Under the pieces are notes generated by a model, which had not been told where the DNA came from, did not search any database, and saw only the letters and a program-made list of their open reading frames with translations. A DNA stretch of 64,000 nt from Marisa cornuarietis (Eukaryota > Mollusca > Gastropoda > Architaenioglossa > Ampullariidae), in NCBI GenBank assembly GCA_004794655.1, contig SMMW01000612.1, positions 1 to 64,000 on the forward strand. Reading direction: 5' to 3'. Within the stretch, counting starts at the first letter, position 1; every line of letters starts with the position of its first letter. The position numbers and the translations under genes were made by a program. Below are positions 59,281-64,000 of the stretch, in pieces.

Positions 59281-60327
59281 ATGAACAACATAGAGAGTAA
59301 CTCATCAACGGACAAGAGGACTTTTGTAACTGATGTATCGTATACGGAGAATGTTGTGTACGACGCCTTAGGCCAGGAGATACAACAGATAGTAGAAACA
59401 GTTTTCTTTGCTGGTCTAACAACACTCGTGTGTCTCATTGGAATCCCAGGAAACATCATCAACTGCCTGGTGTTCTGGCGACAGGGACTACAAGACCGCA
59501 TGAACTTGTGTCTCTTCTCTCTCGCGCTGACTGATTGCTTTTACTTGTTGTTTTCTTTTTCAATATTGTCTGTGTCGTCATTAATATCTTTGTATAACTC
59601 AGCTCTAGGCGAGGATCATTATGTAAAGACTTGGACCTATGCAGCCTGGTTAGTCATACCTCTTCGAGCGATCTATTGCTTTATTTGCGCCGTAGTAGCA
59701 GTGGAGAGATGTGTTTGTGTTGTCTACCCACTCAGCGCCATAACTTTTTTGCGAACAAGAACGTTGGGAGCTTTACTGGGTACCTTCTTTCTCATCGTTT
59801 TTAGTATTAGCCTTTTCTACATCTTTTCATATTGGCCTCAATTCTCAAAGGTGCAGGGGAAAGCACATTGGTCAATTAGTCCTACAATATTCTATAAAGC
59901 GAATAGAACAATGATCAGAATATTAGTTTACATCTTTCTTGAAACAGTTGTACCCATCGCTAGCTTTGTGATAGTGTGTGTCAGTACCGCTGTGACTGTA
60001 CACAAGCTGAGAGCAGCGAGGACGTGGAGACAACAGACGACCTCGACATCCGGTAACATCAGCAGCCAACAGGCGGCTCTCACCTCCATGTTAGTTGTCA
60101 TCGCTATCATCTACATCACGACATATTTGCCAGCAGTCACGTGGCAAATCACTGGTTTATTTGTACTAGACGGGAGTACTAACTCTCCAGTTTACACCAC
60201 TTATGTGACAGTGGGCGCAGCGGTCTTTCCATTGAAACACATCAACAGTTGTCTTCATATTTTTGTTTATTATTTTCGCTCGCAACGCTTCCGTGCAACC
60301 TTTAAAATAATATTTAAAACTGAATAG
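59281..60327 (+). CDS. Single-exon rhodopsin-class GPCR, candidate chemosensory receptor (receptor 8)
   Basis: This intact 348-residue receptor has an N-terminal sequon (Asn7), GNIIN in TM1, WRQGLQDR in ICL1, and LALTD in TM2 (Asp85). The ECL1 EDHYVKT differs from the usual EEYYVKT. ERC is at 142-144, followed by VYPL. The HKLRAARTWRQ/ISSQQAALTS block is unchanged, and TM7 has NS then HIFVY. TM3-TM5 and ECL2 are the most divergent parts. Its 3' flank matches the repeat at 8448-8680. It provides the best match for the N-terminus of receptor 7. Confidence 0.93.
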   Translation: MNNIESNSSTDKRTFVTDVSYTENVVYDALGQEIQQIVETVFFAGLTTLVCLIGIPGNIINCLVFWRQGLQDRMNLCLFSLALTDCFYLLFSFSILSVSSLISLYNSALGEDHYVKTWTYAAWLVIPLRAIYCFICAVVAVERCVCVVYPLSAITFLRTRTLGALLGTFFLIVFSISLFYIFSYWPQFSKVQGKAHWSISPTIFYKANRTMIRILVYIFLETVVPIASFVIVCVSTAVTVHKLRAARTWRQQTTSTSGNISSQQAALTSMLVVIAIIYITTYLPAVTWQITGLFVLDGSTNSPVYTTYVTVGAAVFPLKHINSCLHIFVYYFRSQRFRATFKIIFKTE

Positions 60328-60429
60328 AAAGAGCACTATCGTTTAATTTAATTTTATTTCAGTGCGTTTTATAACTTGGCATCGTTTCTGTGATATAAAG
60401 TGGTATTATTTCTAATTATGTAATTAACT

Positions 60430-60640
60430 TGTCAGTTGTTTCCATGAGGTAAATATATATTTAATTAACCATGATGATTACCCTAAGCATTGATGTTAAA
60501 TGAAAGTAACAGAGGATAAACCAATGCACTAACATCCCATTACCCTTATTATTGCATTGCACATAATCTATCAGCGATGGTTACTTCCCTACAGAAATCA
60601 TGGACGCTTTTCTGTGGATGATTAATATTTAGCGTACACG
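60430..60640 (+). repeat. Noncoding repeat in the 3' flank of receptor 8
   Basis: Partner of 8448-8680 with several indels. It suggests that the 8.4-kb site was once the flank of a receptor-8-like gene. Confidence 0.65.
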
Positions 60641-60999
60641 ATACAAAAGCTTGTTAGACTTTGTTTTACTTATGTACAATACACTTGCATTAATTTTGTA
60701 GACAAAATTTCTTTGCAGCTTTTTAAAATCCCTACTCTAATCGCCAAATGGATTTCAGAAATATCATGATCACAACACTATAATTTTTTCCTAGAGATAT
60801 CTTTGTGTTTTCAAAGTAGTGCTAATATTTCATAAGCCGGATTGAACAGTTTTCAAGGAGTTACTTAAATATAAACTCAGATCAGAAGAATATCAGGCAG
60901 AATAAAACAACAAAAACTCAAAAATATTAACATTGCCGCAAAGATTATTTCGTATGTATTTGAAACATTTATAAAATATTGTCTTTTGTTATATTTCTC

Positions 61000-61347
61000 A
61001 TGAACAGCTCAGAGAGTGAGACAATAACGGTCAATTTTACAACAGATGTGCTGATTATGAAAAACGTTTTCTACTATGCCAGAAGCATGGAGATACGACA
61101 GATAGTAGAAACAGTTATGTTTGCTAGTCTAACAACTCTCGTGTGTCTCATTGGAATCCCAGGAAACATCATCAACTGCCTGGTGTTCTGGCGACAGGGA
61201 CTACAAGACCGCATGAACTTGTGTCTCTTCTCTCTCGCACTGACTGATGGCTTTTACTTCTTTTCTTTCTTCACCATTTCCTCTATTAAGTCATTTATTA
61301 CTTTGTGTGACACAGTTCTAGGGGAGGAATATTATGTTAAACTATGA
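61000..61347 (+). pseudogene. Truncated receptor (N-terminus to start of TM3)
   Basis: The ATG at 61000 opens a typical receptor: sequons in the N-terminus, EIRQIVETV, GNIIN, WRQGLQDRMNLC and LALTD. The frame is intact for 115 codons, then ends YYVKL-TGA at the beginning of TM3. Beyond 61347 no receptor homology is seen in any frame, so this is a deletion or rearrangement rather than a simple stop. Two transmembrane segments alone would not make a receptor, though a short product is possible. Confidence 0.88.
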
Positions 61348-63600
61348 TCATTTTCGGTGCGATTCGCTTACTTTGCTAGCAGATAATTAATTAACGGATG
61401 GTTGTTGGAGGTTGAAGTTTACTAAGTATGAAGAAAAGAAGAAAACAAGAAAAATACACAAATGAAAAGTCAGTTAAAAAAACGATTCCTACATCCAGAT
61501 TACTTTAAATAAATAAAAATTCCTACCCTTTGAATCCTGCCTTTCTGAAAATCTAGAACAAAACCTAAAGCCCTACTCAACAAATTCGCTCTAAACAATT
61601 CCTACTCGCCCTACTCCACAAATTCATCTTTCTAATCCCTACCCTACACATTGTTTTATCTTCCTCAACCTCTCCCTTCTCCTACCTGACTACTAACTCC
61701 TTGCTCGCGCTCTCCCTCATGTCATTTCGTTCATTTTTTTACATCACTCATACACGTCTTCCGAACAACTGACGTCATTCACGCTCTTTCGTTCTTCCAC
61801 ATTAATCCTTATAAAATTTAAGCTTACTCACGATACAATCAATAACTAATAACAATAATGCCTGACAGTTTCCATCGTATATGTCTGCCGTATCTGCAAA
61901 TAACGCGAACCATTCGATTGTTTGTTAATCCATTGCTTACGCAAGGCTGAGAGGCCGTTACCATCGCTGGTACCATGAATTTACTCCCTTTTTCAAAAAA
62001 TTATATAAAATTAACGGAAAGAGATAGACGAACAATTTAAATTGATAATGATAGATCACACTGTGTAAAAAAGAAACGTAGTTACCTTTTGTTTGCTTAA
62101 AAACACATTTTTATGGTATTCCTAACATAAAATGCCATGATAATGAGCAGTCACAAAAACTTTATAAAGGTTTTCCGAGCCCCCCAAAAATAAATAAAAA
62201 CATAAGGGAGGAAACTACTACTGTACTACTACTACTGGAGTATAAAATCAACCATTTCATTGATGGATTTTAGTTTTCACGTGTAAACTTTTTTTTTTTA
62301 ATAATCAGGAACCTTTTGGTTTTAAATCTGTTTACGCAACACCTGATTACAAGCTCGCAAAGATTTGTTTGTTATGTCAGTAGCTCAGTTCCTCTACCGA
62401 CTTAATAGGTACCGTAGGAAACTTAACAGATGCTGTAACTACTGTTCAACATCGTGACTTCCATCATTAGCTGAAAACAAGAGAACGAGTTTTCATTCAA
62501 TCTCTCGTTAGCCAATGCGTTTGTCAACCCTAACAAAATTGTATGTAAATTGTTTGTCGAGCGGTAAACTTTCTGACGATTTATGTGCCATGCAATAAAT
62601 ATTTAATAATTGGGATGAGGGCTTGCAATATGCTATTCTTTGTTCTTTTCAAAAAGACCAGCACTTAGTGCAATGTCAGTATAGTTCATTATCATTTTAT
62701 TCACCTTAAGGCCATCGAAATTGTTAGTCCTTATGTTGTCAGGTTATTCTTTTTACACAGTGCAGTCAATAAAGATGTACAAAGTAAACCGGTTTTTCTT
62801 GCTCTGCAGGCCTGAAAGGACATGTCTTCCTAAAATGATAGTAAACATATTCATGTACCGGGGAGCAGAGCACTTCGTAAACTTGCGGGACAATATTTAA
62901 CAAGATGCAAAGGTTACATCCTCAGTGAACATCATATTTCTGTTAGAGTTCCTCTTCATAACAGAGACAAGTCACAGAAACGTTGTACTCAATATTTTGT
63001 ATACACCAAAGTCAGTATACGAACATATTCAAAGATTACTTTAATGACCTCGGGATACAGCGATGGTTGGTTATAGTTTATTATAATTGTTTTCTTACAT
63101 CGCTTTTCAGTGATGGCTTTCTGTTTAAAAAATTTGAGTGCTGTGTTATTATTGATTTTCAGCCACACTATTAAAGTAGATCTAACTGTCAAATTATACT
63201 AACCGCGGGTGCTGGATATATATAAAAAGATATATATAAAATACTGGTTAATTAGAGAGGATAAACCAGTATACACCATTATCACTTTGTATTACATGAG
63301 CATTTCTATAATTCCACAACGTTGTACCTATATTGATATACATAATACTAATACCTTTTTCCAGAACATGATCCTGTTTTTTTGTAATTTTCTTATTATT
63401 TTTATGAATAGTAGTAGTATTAAAAGTAGTAGTAGTTTAAGTACTAATATTAGTAATGCAGTAGGTAGTGAGCACACTATAGAAATTCATCCGATTTTAT
63501 GTTTTTCTGACTACCTGGAAAGTGGTAATCGTGGACAAGAGGAAGGTCCTACTTCATTTTCCATAAGCACTTAATAATGTTAGTGAAGGGGACAAAATTA
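61348..63600. other. Intergenic DNA without a recognisable gene
   Basis: Pyrimidine-rich stretches (61500-61800) and AT-rich DNA. Frames at 62983-63192 and 63209-63574 have low-complexity composition and no motif. Confidence 0.4.
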
Positions 63601-63604
63601 CATA

Positions 63605-63735
63605 AGTAAACCTGTCTTAAAGTTTGGAATTCCGATATATGTCAACAGATCATTACAGTGTAGGGATTTAAACCTCCAGTTAAATAGTTGATGGTATATT
63701 ATTAGCCGACAGCGTTTCCAGAGAGGTAAGAACCC
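63605..63735 (+). repeat. Dispersed repeat shared with 49615-49740
   Basis: Partner of the 49.6-kb repeat, same orientation. Confidence 0.6.
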
Positions 63736-64000
63736 TTGATGATGATGATCTCCAACCCCACCCACTATCAAACGCTACTCACTTTTTTCAAGACATTTCA
63801 TTGCTTTAGGAGGACGTCAAAAGAATAAAAATGAGCGGCTCTTTTTTTCGCTATTTAGAGAGAAATATTCGTTTTTTTAAGACATTAGGCTTAAAGCTTA
63901 TGATTAGAGGATGTCCTATGTCGTTTCTGATGTAAAATGGTAACCAAAATGATTAAGGCAACTGAATAACTCTTCCCCCAATTACTCGTGACAATGAAAC

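Noticed and set aside
63209..63574. 121-codon frame with Ser-rich stretch
   Set aside because: Driven by AGTAGT simple sequence; no motif.
1..64000. CRISPR arrays, bacterial operons, rRNA or intact tRNA genes
   Set aside because: None found. The repeats are microsatellites, duplications or transposons, and the only tRNA-like box belongs to a SINE.

Overview
The window looks like nuclear DNA of an animal, most likely a gastropod mollusc. The evidence is AT-rich DNA with long CA/GT microsatellites, many decayed retrotransposons, an animal-type KDZ transposon with spliced exons, and a cluster of intronless rhodopsin-class GPCRs of the type described as candidate chemoreceptors in gastropods such as Aplysia. 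The species was not identified, and the chemosensory role is inferred from family and clustering.

Core content: eight full-length single-exon receptor genes of 334-348 codons. On the + strand they lie at 1211, 5491, 17906, 53387 and 59281; on the - strand at 11102-12124, 36464-37498 and 42076-43110. At least five broken pieces of the same family lie near 6737, 48083, 53200, 55058 and 61000. All share a nearly invariant TM1-ICL1-TM2 block and, except for the two outliers (1211 and 17906), a nearly invariant TM5-ICL3-TM6 block. The extracellular loops and TM3-TM5 vary. The family has ERC instead of DRY, HIFVY instead of NPxxY, and no visible TM3/ECL2 cysteine pair.

The array grew by at least two duplications. 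(A) The gene at 5491 and its flanks (about 4.44-10.66 kb) match the gene at 53387 and its flanks (about 52.23-57.24 kb); the left edges of both copies sit on a CA microsatellite. (B) A 3.8-kb unit carrying the minus-strand receptors is tandemly duplicated (about 35.99-39.82 and 40.20-45.90 kb). The second copy has since gained a ~1.39-kb insertion with a piggyBac-like relic and a 499-bp insertion flanked by AGTG.

The most complete non-receptor unit is a 6.17-kb KDZ-type DNA transposon at 21615-27786. It has ~355-424 bp terminal inverted repeats, a 7-bp target duplication, a palindromic left end, and six minus-strand exons that join into one open frame of 362 codons. That frame stops before the rest of the catalytic core. 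Other mobile DNA includes a CR1/L2-like LINE with a frameshift and a nonsense change (32.7-34.6 kb), a sibling 3' end (16.76-17.14 kb), further LINE fragments at 15.8, 26.9, 31.2 and 51.3 kb, a Gypsy-type LTR (46.2-47.3 kb), a tRNA-derived SINE (58.1-58.3 kb) and a hAT-like end (13.66 kb).

Apart from the receptors and the transposon proteins, I found no gene that I could support well. Long stretches between receptors appear to be noncoding, duplicated or decayed DNA.
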